From: Actinomycetes bacterium
GTDB lineage: Bacteria; Actinomycetota; Acidimicrobiia; Acidimicrobiales; Acidimicrobilacustridaceae
Length of the DNA: 64,000 bases
Direction of reading: 5' to 3'
Assembly (NCBI GenBank): GCA_029782145.1
Contig: JAKOVH010000026.1
Location: 1-64,000 of the forward strand
A model generated the notes under the pieces. It worked only from the letters and a program-made list of their open reading frames with translations. It was not told where the DNA came from and searched no databases. Position 1 is the stretch's first letter. Each line of letters starts with the position of its first letter. The position numbers were made by a program, and so were the translations under genes. Below are positions 28,523 through 36,922 of the stretch, one piece after another.

Positions 28523-30451
28523 TCAGCCGAGCTCGGCCGGGGTGGCCGTGCCGGTGAACACGAGGTCCTGGTTGCCGGCCACGTCGTCGATGCCGAGGCC
28601 GACGATGATCGGCGAGGCCGCGGGCATGAGCCCGTAGGTGTACTCGAGGAGCTCCGTGCGAGCATCGAGCACGCCGCCGCTGCCGGGCACCCAGTTCACC
28701 GAGAAGTCCGACAGGTTCTCCTGCTTCATCAGCGGCACGAAGGTGTCCCCCACCTCGGGGGTGACCGCGGCGATGCCCTCGCCGGTGCGGAGGTAGAACG
28801 TCTCGGCGATGATGGACTCGCCGTCGAGCGACAGCGTCAGGTTGCCCGTCGCCTGCTGGCCGCCGCGCTGGAACCGGATCGGGACGATGATCTTGTCGGC
28901 GTCGCCGTTGGCGTCGTAGTTGATCGAGGCGTACGCGTACGTGGGTGTGGTGCCGTCGGTGATGGTGAGGTAGCGCCAGTTGTAGCCACCGGACACCGTG
29001 TCACCGGCGACGTCGGCGTTGAGCTCACCGAACCACGTCACCAGGTCGGGGTTCTCGCCGGACACCTGCCCCCAGAACAACCGAGCCTCGACGATGTTGC
29101 CCCCGGTGCCGGCCTGCACGTCGGTCTCCATGTAGAGCCCGTCGGTCGAGGTCTGGGTGTGGTCCTCCTCGATGTAGCGGTCCTCGTCGACGAAGGTCGG
29201 CAGGTTGGCCGCGCTGACCGAGTCGCCCCCCTCGTAGTAGGTCGTGAGCAGGTGGGCCCACGACGGCGCCACGGTGAGCTGGTCGTAGGCCGCCTTGTGC
29301 AGGTCGCTCGCCGGCGGGAAGTAGGCCGCTAGGCCGGTCGCGGCGCTCGCCACCGGGCCGTCGAGGTGCGAGACGACGACGGAGTCGACGGCGTCTCGGA
29401 GGTCGCCAGCCGCGTCCTCGAGGCCGGTCAACGACTGCAGGCCGGCCGCCAACGCGCCCAGATCGACCGAGAAGTAGTCGTTCTCCGGGTTCGGGTCCTT
29501 GCCGAAGCCGATGGCCTGGTTGCGGCTGTAGCCGATGCGACCGATCTCGGCCCGCGCCTCGTCGGTCATGGCCAACGCCAACTTCGACACGGCGGCGTCG
29601 AGCTCGGTCAGCTGGGTCAGGTCTACCAGCGACAGCGTGGTGGAGCTCTCCTTGTTCTGCTGTGACTGGTCGGTGAAGCCCTGGATCACTGCCTCGCCCA
29701 GCTCCTGGGTGGTGCTGCCGCCGGCCGGCGTGGAGAGGGCCGACCAGTCCCAGCCGTTGCCGGGCTCGACCTCCTCGGAGGCCACGAGGTAGTCCGCCGA
29801 AGGGGCAACCGCGGAGGCCACCTCGTAGGTCGCCATGAGGCAGGCGTCGAAGCCCACCAGGTCGAGCCGGTCCACACCCGCGTCGCGGAGGCCGGCCTGC
29901 ACCGACGTCGACATCTCGTCGAGGCCCAGGTTGTCGTCGCCGTCGGTCTCGTCCCATGCCGCACCCCGCCAGGATCCGCCGTGGTCCCAGATCACCAGCC
30001 CGTTCTTGTCGTTGCGGTAGTTCTGGAGGCCGAACGAGACGAACTGCTCGAGCACCGACGCCTGACCCATGTTCAGCTCGCCGGGCGTCTGAAGGACCTC
30101 GGCCTGGCCGTCGGCGACGTGGAGCAGCACGGTGTCGGTGAAGTCCCCCAGCCCCAGCACGTCGGCCGACGCGTAGCCGGGCGCTCGGTCGAGGAGGACC
30201 ACGAAGTCGGTGCCGGTCGTCTGACCCATCTCCGCCAGGTCGGCGAGGGCGGCGCCTTCGAGGTTGTTGTCGGCGGCCATGTAGACCATCACCGTCCACT
30301 GGCCGGGGTCGTCGGTGGAGGTGCGCGTGGCGGTCACCCGCTCGCCGGTCGTGGTGTCGGGCGGGGTGCTGGAGCTGCTTGAGGAGCAGGCCGCGAAGAG
30401 CGAGCCGGCCAGCAGCGCTCCCACGCCGGCCCGCCAGAAGCGGTTCGTCAT
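28523..30451 (-). CDS. clostripain-like (C11 family) cysteine protease, lipoprotein
   Basis: A 642-residue secreted protein. The signal peptide ends in a lipobox (SLFAAC, Cys22), so it should be anchored on the outer face of the membrane. The protease core contains WTVMVYMAADNNLE at 52-65, the catalytic histidine in WDHGGSW (His157) and the catalytic cysteine in GFDACLMATYEVA (Cys204), the order seen in clostripain-family peptidases. The C-terminal 250 residues are beta-rich and unassigned. An Asn- and Asp-rich style with low charge is typical of exported proteins. The ATG follows GAGAGGGAACG; an upstream in-frame start would mask the signal peptide. Confidence 0.9.
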   Translation of the reverse strand: MTNRFWRAGVGALLAGSLFAACSSSSSSTPPDTTTGERVTATRTSTDDPGQWTVMVYMAADNNLEGAALADLAEMGQTTGTDFVVLLDRAPGYASADVLGLGDFTDTVLLHVADGQAEVLQTPGELNMGQASVLEQFVSFGLQNYRNDKNGLVIWDHGGSWRGAAWDETDGDDNLGLDEMSTSVQAGLRDAGVDRLDLVGFDACLMATYEVASAVAPSADYLVASEEVEPGNGWDWSALSTPAGGSTTQELGEAVIQGFTDQSQQNKESSTTLSLVDLTQLTELDAAVSKLALAMTDEARAEIGRIGYSRNQAIGFGKDPNPENDYFSVDLGALAAGLQSLTGLEDAAGDLRDAVDSVVVSHLDGPVASAATGLAAYFPPASDLHKAAYDQLTVAPSWAHLLTTYYEGGDSVSAANLPTFVDEDRYIEEDHTQTSTDGLYMETDVQAGTGGNIVEARLFWGQVSGENPDLVTWFGELNADVAGDTVSGGYNWRYLTITDGTTPTYAYASINYDANGDADKIIVPIRFQRGGQQATGNLTLSLDGESIIAETFYLRTGEGIAAVTPEVGDTFVPLMKQENLSDFSVNWVPGSGGVLDARTELLEYTYGLMPAASPIIVGLGIDDVAGNQDLVFTGTATPAELG

Positions 30452-30597
30452 CGTTCCCTCTCGGTGTCGTGTCGGATGCGCCGGAGCGGCGCTCCGCCAC
30501 CGGCGCAGGGCAGTATGAGCCCGTCGCGCCCACCTGCCGGACACGAGGCCCTGTCAGGCGCTCACCGCCGGGACCACACCCACGCAGCAGCCCCTCG

Positions 30598-31518
30598 TCA
30601 GCCGATGAAGATGGGGTTCACGGGGCTGCCGGTGGCGCCGGTGACCTTCAGCGGCCCCACGGCGATGAGCCCCTCGTAGACCCCGTCAGCGGCCGGCTCG
30701 GCCAGGTTCAGGAACTCGAGCATGTAGATGCCGTGGTGCACCAACAAGATGCGGTGGACCCGCAGGAAGTCGTTCTCGTCGAAGGGGATGACCTCGACTG
30801 CGGGGTTGTCGGACCCGATGGCGACGATGTCCCGTGAGGCCAGCCAGTTGGCGCCGTCGGCCCCGATGCCGGCGGCGGCGAAGCCGGGGTCACGGCCCTC
30901 GGCCTGGGCCGCCCACCACATCTGCAGGTAGCCGGTGCGCAGCAGCACCATGTCGCCGGCGCGCACCTCGACGCCCTGCCTGGCCGCCGCACCTTCCAGG
31001 TCCGCGCCCATGATCATGCGGCCCGGCTCGACGAACTCGTCGTCGCCGAAGTAGGCGGGCATGTCGAGCAGCACGGCACGAGCGGCGAACCCGCCGGCCT
31101 TCTCGATGCCCAGGCGCTGCGCCCCGCCGAGCGCCTTCATCTCGTCGTGGCCGACGCCGTTGTAGTGCTTGTAGTCGCTGTAGACGTGCACGAGGGCGTC
31201 CATGTGCGAGGTGGTGTGCGACGCCATCACGAGCACGTCCTCGTGGGCGCCGGTGCCCTCGGCACAGCCCATCGGGGCGTACATGCCGTCGTCGGTCGAG
31301 TCCTGGAGGGTGAGGCGCATCGGGGTGCCGCGGTAGTCCATGAGCGGGACGCCGTGGCCCTGGATGGGGATGCCGAGGCTGTAGACCCGGCCCCGGGTGA
31401 TGGAGGCGGCGGCGGCCTTCACCACCTCGGGCGTGAGCAGGTTGAGGGCGCCGCGCTCGTCGTCGTCGCCCCACCGGCCCCAGTTGCCGGTCTGCGCGGT
31501 CGTGTCGGTGGTGGCCAT
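30598..31518 (-). CDS. cyclase family protein (kynurenine formamidase-like metal hydrolase)
   Basis: A 306-residue protein of the cyclase/KynB fold. The metal-binding motif is SHTTSHMDALVH (His101, His105, Asp107), a variant of HxGTHxD with Thr-Ser in place of Gly-Thr. GDMVLLRTGY and VHRILLVHHGIYMLEFLNL follow in the usual places. Homologues hydrolyse amides or lactones, or act on isatin and polyketides; the substrate here is unknown. The opening segment WGRWGDDDERGALNLLTPE is characteristic of the longer actinobacterial subgroup. It lies downstream of the LLM oxidoreductase, but 122 bp with a GC-rich tandem repeat separate them. Confidence 0.87.
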   Translation of the reverse strand: MATTDTTAQTGNWGRWGDDDERGALNLLTPEVVKAAAASITRGRVYSLGIPIQGHGVPLMDYRGTPMRLTLQDSTDDGMYAPMGCAEGTGAHEDVLVMASHTTSHMDALVHVYSDYKHYNGVGHDEMKALGGAQRLGIEKAGGFAARAVLLDMPAYFGDDEFVEPGRMIMGADLEGAAARQGVEVRAGDMVLLRTGYLQMWWAAQAEGRDPGFAAAGIGADGANWLASRDIVAIGSDNPAVEVIPFDENDFLRVHRILLVHHGIYMLEFLNLAEPAADGVYEGLIAVGPLKVTGATGSPVNPIFIG

Positions 31519-31610
31519 GAGCGTCGTTCTCCCCCTGAGGACGTGGTCGGCCTCGAACGGTACACACCGCGGCCGGCCCGGTGCCGCCGCTGTCGGGCGC
31601 CGGGCTCGGC

Positions 31611-31640
31611 GGCGGGCGGCGGGCGGCGGGCGGCGGGCGG
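31611..31640. repeat. 7-bp tandem repeat (GGCGGGC)x4
   Basis: Four perfect copies of GGCGGGC plus GG directly precede the stop codon of the LLM gene, on its 3' side. Heptamer slippage here would leave both flanking proteins unchanged. Confidence 0.8.
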
Positions 31641-32624
31641 TCAGCCCAGCGCTGGCAGGACCTCGTGGCGCAACAGGTCGAACTGCTTCCAGCCGAGCTC
31701 GATCGGCATGCCGCCGCAGAGCGGATGCATGTTGAAGATGGCGAAGTCGCCGGCCGCCTTGGCCTCCTCCACCGCCTCGGCGGGCGACACGACGCGGTAG
31801 ATGCCCTCGGCCCGCAGCTCGTCGACGGTGCCGGCGTGGGAGTGCACGGCCGACTTGATGTCGGGCGTCTGCCACGAGTGGTAGGTGCTGGCCTCGTGGA
31901 GCAGGTAGGGGCCCATCTGCTCCCAGCCCGCGTCGACGTCCTCGGCCAGGAAGACGTGGGAGAACTCGGCGGGCGGCGCCATGGCGAAGCCCTGGGTGCC
32001 GTGCTCGGCGCACTTCTCGTAGTAGTACGCCTCGATCTCGGGCACCGACGCCGCGAACATCACGGGCAACCCGAAGCGGGCAGCGCGCCGGGCGGCCGGC
32101 TTCGAGGTGCCGCCCAACAGGAACATCGGGTGGGGCTGGGTGAGCGGCTTGGGGGTGACCTGCACGGTGGTGCCGCGGTACTCGAAGGGCTCGCCGGTCC
32201 AGGCCTTGAGCAACGTGTCGACGCACTCGTCCATGAGGCGGCCCCGGTCGGCCCACGACTTGCCGTGGGCCGCGTACTCCTCGGGCCGGTAGCCGAGGCC
32301 CCCGATCACGGTGAGCTTGCCGCCGGAGATCAGGTCGAGCACGGCGATGTCCTCGGCGATGCGCAACGGGTCGTGCAGGGGCACGAGCAACGCCGAGATG
32401 GAGATGGAGATGTCCTTGGTGCGCCCGAAGAGGGCGGCCGCCATCACCAGCGGTGAGGGGCTCCAGCCGTCGGGCGCGCCGTGGTGCTCCTCGAGCGAGA
32501 CCATGCCCCCACCCAGCTCGTCGAGCGCCTGGGCCATGTCGAGCATGGCGTTGTAGCGCTGGTGCATCTCGTTGGGCTCGAGGCCCGGCTGGACGCAGTT
32601 GAACCTGAGCAGTGTGGTGGCCAC
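31641..32624 (-). CDS. LLM class flavin-dependent oxidoreductase
   Basis: A 327-residue luciferase-like TIM-barrel protein. The sequence MVSLEEHHGAPDGWSPSPLVMAAALFGRTKDI is the classic bacterial-luciferase-like N-terminal part (EHH motif), followed by LISGGKLTVIGGLGYRPEEYAAHG for flavin phosphate binding. The cofactor could be FMN or F420. It lacks the pattern of MSMEG_2811-like F420 enzymes closely enough that I leave this open. The start is GTG at 32624 with AGAGG eight bases before. It lies between the helicase and cyclase genes, all on the minus strand. Confidence 0.85.
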   Translation of the reverse strand: MATTLLRFNCVQPGLEPNEMHQRYNAMLDMAQALDELGGGMVSLEEHHGAPDGWSPSPLVMAAALFGRTKDISISISALLVPLHDPLRIAEDIAVLDLISGGKLTVIGGLGYRPEEYAAHGKSWADRGRLMDECVDTLLKAWTGEPFEYRGTTVQVTPKPLTQPHPMFLLGGTSKPAARRAARFGLPVMFAASVPEIEAYYYEKCAEHGTQGFAMAPPAEFSHVFLAEDVDAGWEQMGPYLLHEASTYHSWQTPDIKSAVHSHAGTVDELRAEGIYRVVSPAEAVEEAKAAGDFAIFNMHPLCGGMPIELGWKQFDLLRHEVLPALG

Positions 32625-32754
32625 CGATGGATCCTCTCCCTCGTCGTCCGACGAGTCTGCCCCACGCGGGCGCGAGCGTGCGTTCTCGGGGCCGGCTTCT
32701 CGCGGCGGCACCTCGGCCGGGGCACCGGTTGGCCCCCCGGCGCCGACGGAACGG

Positions 32755-34212
32755 TCAGCCGCGACCCCGGCGTCCGCCGCTGCCGCTGCCGCTGGAGCGC
32801 CCACGGGAGGGACCGGAGCGCCCGCCGACCGTGCGGGCACGGGTGCCCGAGCCGGAGCCCGTCCGCTGGCCGCGACCGGATCCCGACCGCTGATTCGAGC
32901 CCTGGCTCTGGCTCTGACCGGATCGGCCACGCCCGCTGCCGCCGACGTGGCGCCGAGGGCCGGTGCCGCTGCTCGCGGCGCCGACCGGGTGGGTCGCGGG
33001 CACCGCCAGCACCTTCTCCACCTCTGCCTTCGACAGCGTCGAGCGGGTGCCCGGGGCCAGCTCCTGCAGGAGCGGGTGCCCCGGCTTCAGGGCGGTGACG
33101 GTCGGAGCGATGCCGGCCTTGCGGGCCAGGTCCTTCACGTCCTTGCGCTGGCCCTCGGTGGCGAGGGTGATGACGGTGCCGTCGTTGCCGGCCCGGGCGG
33201 TGCGACCGGAGCGGTGGAGGTAGGCCTTGTGCTCGACCGGCGGATCGGCGTGGATCACCAGAGAGACGTCGTCGACGTGGATGCCGCGAGCGGCGATGTC
33301 GGTGGCGACGAGCACCGTGGCCCGGCCCTCGGAGAACGCCGACAGGTTGCGGGTGCGCACGTTCTGGCTGAGGTTGCCGTGCATCTCCACCGACGGCACG
33401 CCGTGGGCGTTGAGCTGGCGGGTGAGCTGCTTGGCCCGGTGCTTGGTGCGGGTGAAGACGATGGTGCGGCCCGGCGCCGAGGTGAGGTCGACGAGAACGG
33501 GCAGGCGGTCGTCGGTGGCGACGTGGAGGACGTGGTGGTCCATGGCCTCGACCGGCGACTGGGCCGAGTCGACGCTGTGGGTGACGGGCTGGTCGAGGTA
33601 GCGCGTCACCAGGGCATCCACGCCCTTGTCGAGGGTGGCCGAGAACAGCATGCGCTGGCCGTCGGCGGGCGTGCGGTCCATGAGGCGCTTGACCGGCGGC
33701 AGGAACCCGAGGTCGGCCATGTGGTCGGCCTCGTCGAGCACGGTGATCTCGACGCGGTCGAGGCGGCAGTGGCCCTGGCCGATCAGGTCCTCGAGCCGGC
33801 CCGGGCAGGCCACGACGACGTCGACGCCGTTGCGCAGCGCTTGGACCTGCGGGTTCTGGCCGACCCCACCGAACACGGTGGTGGTGCGGAGGCCGAGGGC
33901 CCTGGCCAGCGGTGCGACGGTGGCGTCGATCTGGAGGGCGAGCTCCCGGGTGGGGGCGAGGATGAGGGCGCGGGGCGCGCCCGGCTTGCGGTCGCGGCGG
34001 CTGCCGGCGAGGCGGGCGACGACGGGCAGGCCGAACGCGAGCGTCTTGCCCGATCCGGTGCGGCCCCGACCGAGCACGTCGCGGCCGGCGAGCGAGTCGG
34101 GGAGGGTGGCGGCCTGGATCGGGAACGGGGTGGTGATGCCGTCGCGGGCGAGCACGGCGCACAGCTCGGCGGGCACGCCGAGGGCGGCGAAGGTGGGGCG
34201 GGGGTCCGCCAT
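32755..34212 (-). CDS. DEAD-box RNA helicase
   Basis: A 485-residue ATP-dependent RNA helicase. All core motifs are visible: Q motif (TPFPIQ), Walker A GRTGSGKT (50-57), PTRELALQ, DEAD (in VLDEADHMADLG), SAT, and the C-terminal HRSGRTARAG. The last 80 residues form a Gly/Ser/Arg-rich basic tail (GSGRGRSGQSQSQG and similar), as in CsdA/DeaD and RhlE-type cold-response or ribosome-assembly helicases. The ATG at 34212 follows CAGGAGACATCCCCC. A GTG 13 codons upstream is possible but less supported. A hairpin lies in the possible leader at 34260-34277. Confidence 0.92.
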   Translation of the reverse strand: MADPRPTFAALGVPAELCAVLARDGITTPFPIQAATLPDSLAGRDVLGRGRTGSGKTLAFGLPVVARLAGSRRDRKPGAPRALILAPTRELALQIDATVAPLARALGLRTTTVFGGVGQNPQVQALRNGVDVVVACPGRLEDLIGQGHCRLDRVEITVLDEADHMADLGFLPPVKRLMDRTPADGQRMLFSATLDKGVDALVTRYLDQPVTHSVDSAQSPVEAMDHHVLHVATDDRLPVLVDLTSAPGRTIVFTRTKHRAKQLTRQLNAHGVPSVEMHGNLSQNVRTRNLSAFSEGRATVLVATDIAARGIHVDDVSLVIHADPPVEHKAYLHRSGRTARAGNDGTVITLATEGQRKDVKDLARKAGIAPTVTALKPGHPLLQELAPGTRSTLSKAEVEKVLAVPATHPVGAASSGTGPRRHVGGSGRGRSGQSQSQGSNQRSGSGRGQRTGSGSGTRARTVGGRSGPSRGRSSGSGSGGRRGRG

Positions 34213-34259
34213 GGGGGATGTCTCCTGCTGAAAGGTCCGCTGGATGGGCACCGGCCTCG

Positions 34260-34277
34260 CCCGACCGGTGGGTCGGG
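34260..34277 (-). terminator. hairpin between the alcohol dehydrogenase and helicase genes
   Basis: CCCGACC, loop GGTG and GGTCGGG form a perfect 7-bp stem, flanked by GGCC on both sides. It lies 61 bp past the dehydrogenase stop and 48 bp before the helicase start, so it may end the first transcript or structure the leader of the second. Confidence 0.35.
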
Positions 34278-34338
34278 GGCCTGCAGCGGCTCAGCGGCGC
34301 CGCCCCGGGGTTGGGACGATGCCGACCACCCTACCGGC

Positions 34339-35520
34339 TCACGGCGTGAGCAGGACCTTCACCGCTCCGTCGGCCTTCTTCTGGAACATGGCGTAGGCCT
34401 CCGGGGCGCGGTCGAGCGGCATGCGGTGGGTGGCGAACCCCTCCACCCCGAACGGGTCGCCCTCCTCGAGCAGCGGCAGGATCTGGGGCACCCAGCGCCA
34501 CACGTTGGCCTGGCCCATGCGGATCTGGAGCTGCTTGTCGAACATCTGCAGCATCGGCAGCGGGTCGGCCGCGCCGCCGTACACGCCCGACACCGAGATG
34601 GTGCCGCCGCGGCGGACCACGTCGACGGCGCTGAGCAGCGCCGCCAACCGGTCGAGGCCGGCCTTCTGCATGAACGGCTTGGCCAGCGAGTCGGGCAGCA
34701 GCCCCACCGCCTGGTGGGCCAGCTTGGCCGTCGGCGAGCCGTGCGCCTCCATGCCGACGGCGTCGATCACCGAGTCGGGGCCACGGCCACCCGTCATCTC
34801 CCGGATCGCCTCACCGAGCTTGTCCTCCACGTCGGCGACGTCGACGACCTCAGCGCCGTTGGCCCGGGCCCGCTCGAGGCGTTCGGGCACGAGGTCGACG
34901 CCGATCACCCGCAGGCCGCGGTGCAGGGCGATCCGCGTGGCCATGTCGCCGATGGGACCGAGCCCCAGCACCGCCACCGTGCCGCCGTCGGGCACGCCGG
35001 CGTACTCGACCGCCTGCCAGGCCGTCGGCAGCACGTCGGAGAGGTAGACGAAGCGGTCGTCGACAGGGCCCTCGGGGACCTTGATCGGCAGGGTGTTGCC
35101 GAACGGCACGCGCAGGTACTCCGCCTGGCCGCCGGGGACCTGTCCGTAGAGCTTGGTGTACCCGAACAACGAGGCGCCCGTGCCGTGCTCGTGGACCTGG
35201 GTCGTCTCGCACTGCGAGTGCAGGCCCTGCCCGCACATGAAGCAGGTGCCGCAGGAGATGTTGAAGGGCACGACCACCCGGTCACCGGGCCGCACCGCAG
35301 TCACCTCGGGCCCCACCTCCTCGACGATGCCCATGGCCTCGTGGCCGAGGATGTCGCCAGAGTCGAGGAACGGGCCGAGCACCTCGTAGAGGTGCAGGTC
35401 GGAGCCGCAGATGGCCGTGGTGGTCACCCGGACGAGGACGTCGTCGGGGTCCTGGATCGTGGGATCGGGCACGTCGTCGATCCGGACGTCTCGCTTGCCG
35501 TGCCAGGTCAGAGCTCGCAT
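34339..35520 (-). CDS. zinc-dependent alcohol dehydrogenase (formaldehyde dehydrogenase-like MDR)
   Basis: A 393-residue MDR-family dehydrogenase. The catalytic zinc cysteine is in TTAICGSDLHLYE (Cys38), followed by GHEAMGIV. The structural zinc is bound by the four-cysteine cluster in SCGTCFMCGQGLHSQC. The NAD-binding Rossmann motif is GLGPIGDMATRIALHRGLRVIGVD. A long insertion around TAKLAHQAVGLLPDSLAKPF fits the glutathione-independent formaldehyde dehydrogenase-like subgroup of about 390 residues. The substrate is uncertain. The ATG has GAGAGG 13 bases upstream. Confidence 0.88.
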   Translation of the reverse strand: MRALTWHGKRDVRIDDVPDPTIQDPDDVLVRVTTTAICGSDLHLYEVLGPFLDSGDILGHEAMGIVEEVGPEVTAVRPGDRVVVPFNISCGTCFMCGQGLHSQCETTQVHEHGTGASLFGYTKLYGQVPGGQAEYLRVPFGNTLPIKVPEGPVDDRFVYLSDVLPTAWQAVEYAGVPDGGTVAVLGLGPIGDMATRIALHRGLRVIGVDLVPERLERARANGAEVVDVADVEDKLGEAIREMTGGRGPDSVIDAVGMEAHGSPTAKLAHQAVGLLPDSLAKPFMQKAGLDRLAALLSAVDVVRRGGTISVSGVYGGAADPLPMLQMFDKQLQIRMGQANVWRWVPQILPLLEEGDPFGVEGFATHRMPLDRAPEAYAMFQKKADGAVKVLLTP

Positions 35521-35576
35521 GTCGGGGGCCACCTCTCGTCGACTCGTCTCACCGGCACCTACCCGGCCGCAGCCGC

Positions 35577-36179
35577 TCAGGTGCGACCGATCGGCCGCCG
35601 GCCGGGGAGGGCGGCCGTGAAGGCCGACGTGGCCTGGGCCCAGGTGCGGTCGAGGTCGGTGGCGGGCGGGTAGCGGCCGTCGAGCTCGAGCACGACCATG
35701 CCGTGGGCCGCCGACCACACCACCTGGGCCAGGTAGGGCTCGCCCATGACCAGCAGGAACGGCTCGCCGGCCCAGTCCTCGAGGCCCGGCACCAGCTCGT
35801 CGCGGCGCAGCGGGCCGAGCGTGGCCAGCCGGTAGAGGTTCGGGTGCTGGCCGGCCATGCCCCGGTAGGTGGCGAGCAGCGGCCGCACCGCTGCCGTGGG
35901 GGTCAGCCCGTCGACGGCCTGGCGGAGGGCCGTGCCCATCTCGAGCAGGGCGTGCTCGATCAGGACCACTTCGATGGCCGACTTCCCCGAGACGTGCTTG
36001 TAGAGCGACGGGGCCTTCATCGACAGCTCGTGGCCGAGGCGGCGCATGGTCAGCGCCTCGGGCCCCTCGTCCTCGAGCAACCGGCGGGCCACGCTCACGA
36101 TCTCCGTCGCCCGGGACCCGAGCGCACGCGGGACGGGGGGCGGGCGTCGGGCGTCGATGCGGGTGCGGCCGGCGGTCAC
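35577..36179 (-). CDS. TetR-family transcriptional regulator, autoregulated
   Basis: A 200-residue regulator. The helix-turn-helix is RATEIVSVARRLLEDEGPEALTMRRLGHELSMKAPSLYKHVSGKSAIE. The ligand domain resembles TetR_C_33-type actinobacterial regulators (TYRGMAGQHPNLYRLATLGPL). The GTG start at 36179 overlaps the stop of the DUF385-like gene as GTGA, giving an operon of enzyme then regulator. The two identical-arm palindromes upstream of the operon at 36748-36789 are the obvious binding sites, so the protein probably represses its own operon and possibly the divergent gene at 36923. Confidence 0.85.
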   Translation of the reverse strand: MTAGRTRIDARRPPPVPRALGSRATEIVSVARRLLEDEGPEALTMRRLGHELSMKAPSLYKHVSGKSAIEVVLIEHALLEMGTALRQAVDGLTPTAAVRPLLATYRGMAGQHPNLYRLATLGPLRRDELVPGLEDWAGEPFLLVMGEPYLAQVVWSAAHGMVVLELDGRYPPATDLDRTWAQATSAFTAALPGRRPIGRT

Positions 36180-36721
36180 GCCGTGGTCCGCCCGGACAGG
36201 GCGAAGACGGGGTGGCGCTCGGCGATGGCCGCCAGCTCGGCGTCGGAGGCGTCGGCACCGAGCCCGTCGAAGAACGCCCCGACCTCCGCCTTCCACCGGC
36301 GCAGGTAGGCGCGCAGCACCGGCACGGCGTCGGCCCCGGACAGCTCGACGGCGCTGAGGTGCTCACGGCGCCGCCCGACGAGCAGGTCCAGCTCGCCCTG
36401 CGCGGCCCGGACGTTGCGGACCCACTCGCCCTCGCCCCGGGCCGAGACCAGGTAGCGGCGCCCGTCGAGCTCGAGCAGGTTGACCGGCACCCGGCGGGGC
36501 TCCCCGCTGCGCCGGCCCTTCACCTCGAGCACCCGCGAGCCCCAGACGCTCACGCCCAGGCGGGTGAGCCCGAGCACGGCACGGTTCATCACCTTGCGGG
36601 TGAACCACCCGGGGCGCAGGTAGTGGGCGCGCGGCGATCCCGCGGCCGCGGGTGCGGTACCGGTCGTGCCGGCTCCGGTGGTGCTGCCGGTCATGGTGGT
36701 GCTGGTGGTGCTGGTGTCCAC
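36176..36721 (-). CDS. nitroreductase/DUF385-type (deazaflavin-binding-like) protein
   Basis: A 181-residue protein. After a Thr/Ala/Gly-rich N-terminal tail of about 35 residues, the core reads VLGLTRLGVSVWGSRVLEVKGRRSGEPRRVPVNLLELDGRRYLVSARGEGEWVRNVRA. This is the split beta-barrel of the F420H2-dependent Ddn/DUF385 group; the GRRSG and WVRN segments are characteristic. It likely reduces quinones or nitro compounds with F420H2, by homology only. The GTG at 36721 is preferred because AAGGAG lies seven bases upstream; the ATG at 36694 lacks one. It is the first gene of a GTGA-coupled operon with a TetR gene. Confidence 0.8.
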   Translation of the reverse strand: MDTSTTSTTMTGSTTGAGTTGTAPAAAGSPRAHYLRPGWFTRKVMNRAVLGLTRLGVSVWGSRVLEVKGRRSGEPRRVPVNLLELDGRRYLVSARGEGEWVRNVRAAQGELDLLVGRRREHLSAVELSGADAVPVLRAYLRRWKAEVGAFFDGLGADASDAELAAIAERHPVFALSGRTTA

Positions 36722-36747
36722 GGCGGGTCTCCTTCGTCGGCCACGTC

Positions 36748-36764
36748 GGCTAACTGCGTTAGCC
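36748..36764. promoter_or_regulatory. TetR operator 1
   Basis: GGCTAACTGCGTTAGCC is a perfect 7-3-7 palindrome, 27 bp upstream of the DUF385-like gene's GTG. It shares both arms exactly with operator 2, whose centre is 25 bp away. Confidence 0.75.
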
Positions 36765-36772
36765 GCCAGTAT

Positions 36773-36789
36773 GGCTAACGTAGTTAGCC
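36773..36789. promoter_or_regulatory. TetR operator 2
   Basis: GGCTAACGTAGTTAGCC is the second perfect 7-3-7 palindrome with the same arms. The region is markedly A+T-rich for this genome, as expected of a promoter. It lies between the divergent starts at 36721 and 36923 and could control both. Confidence 0.75.
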
Positions 36790-36922
36790 GCGTCAACCCC
36801 CGCTCTGGGAGGCACCGCCACACGCGCGGCGTGCCTCTCGGACCGCGCGCGACCGACGAAGGCCCCTCCCCCTCGTCCAGCCGCGCGCCGAGACTGGTCG
36901 CCGGAGGGCAGAGGAGGTCCCC

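Noticed and set aside
31611-31640. Regulatory heptamer repeat
   Set aside because: The GGCGGGC repeat lies between genes on a GC-rich background and has no symmetry or position relative to a promoter; it is kept only as a simple repeat.
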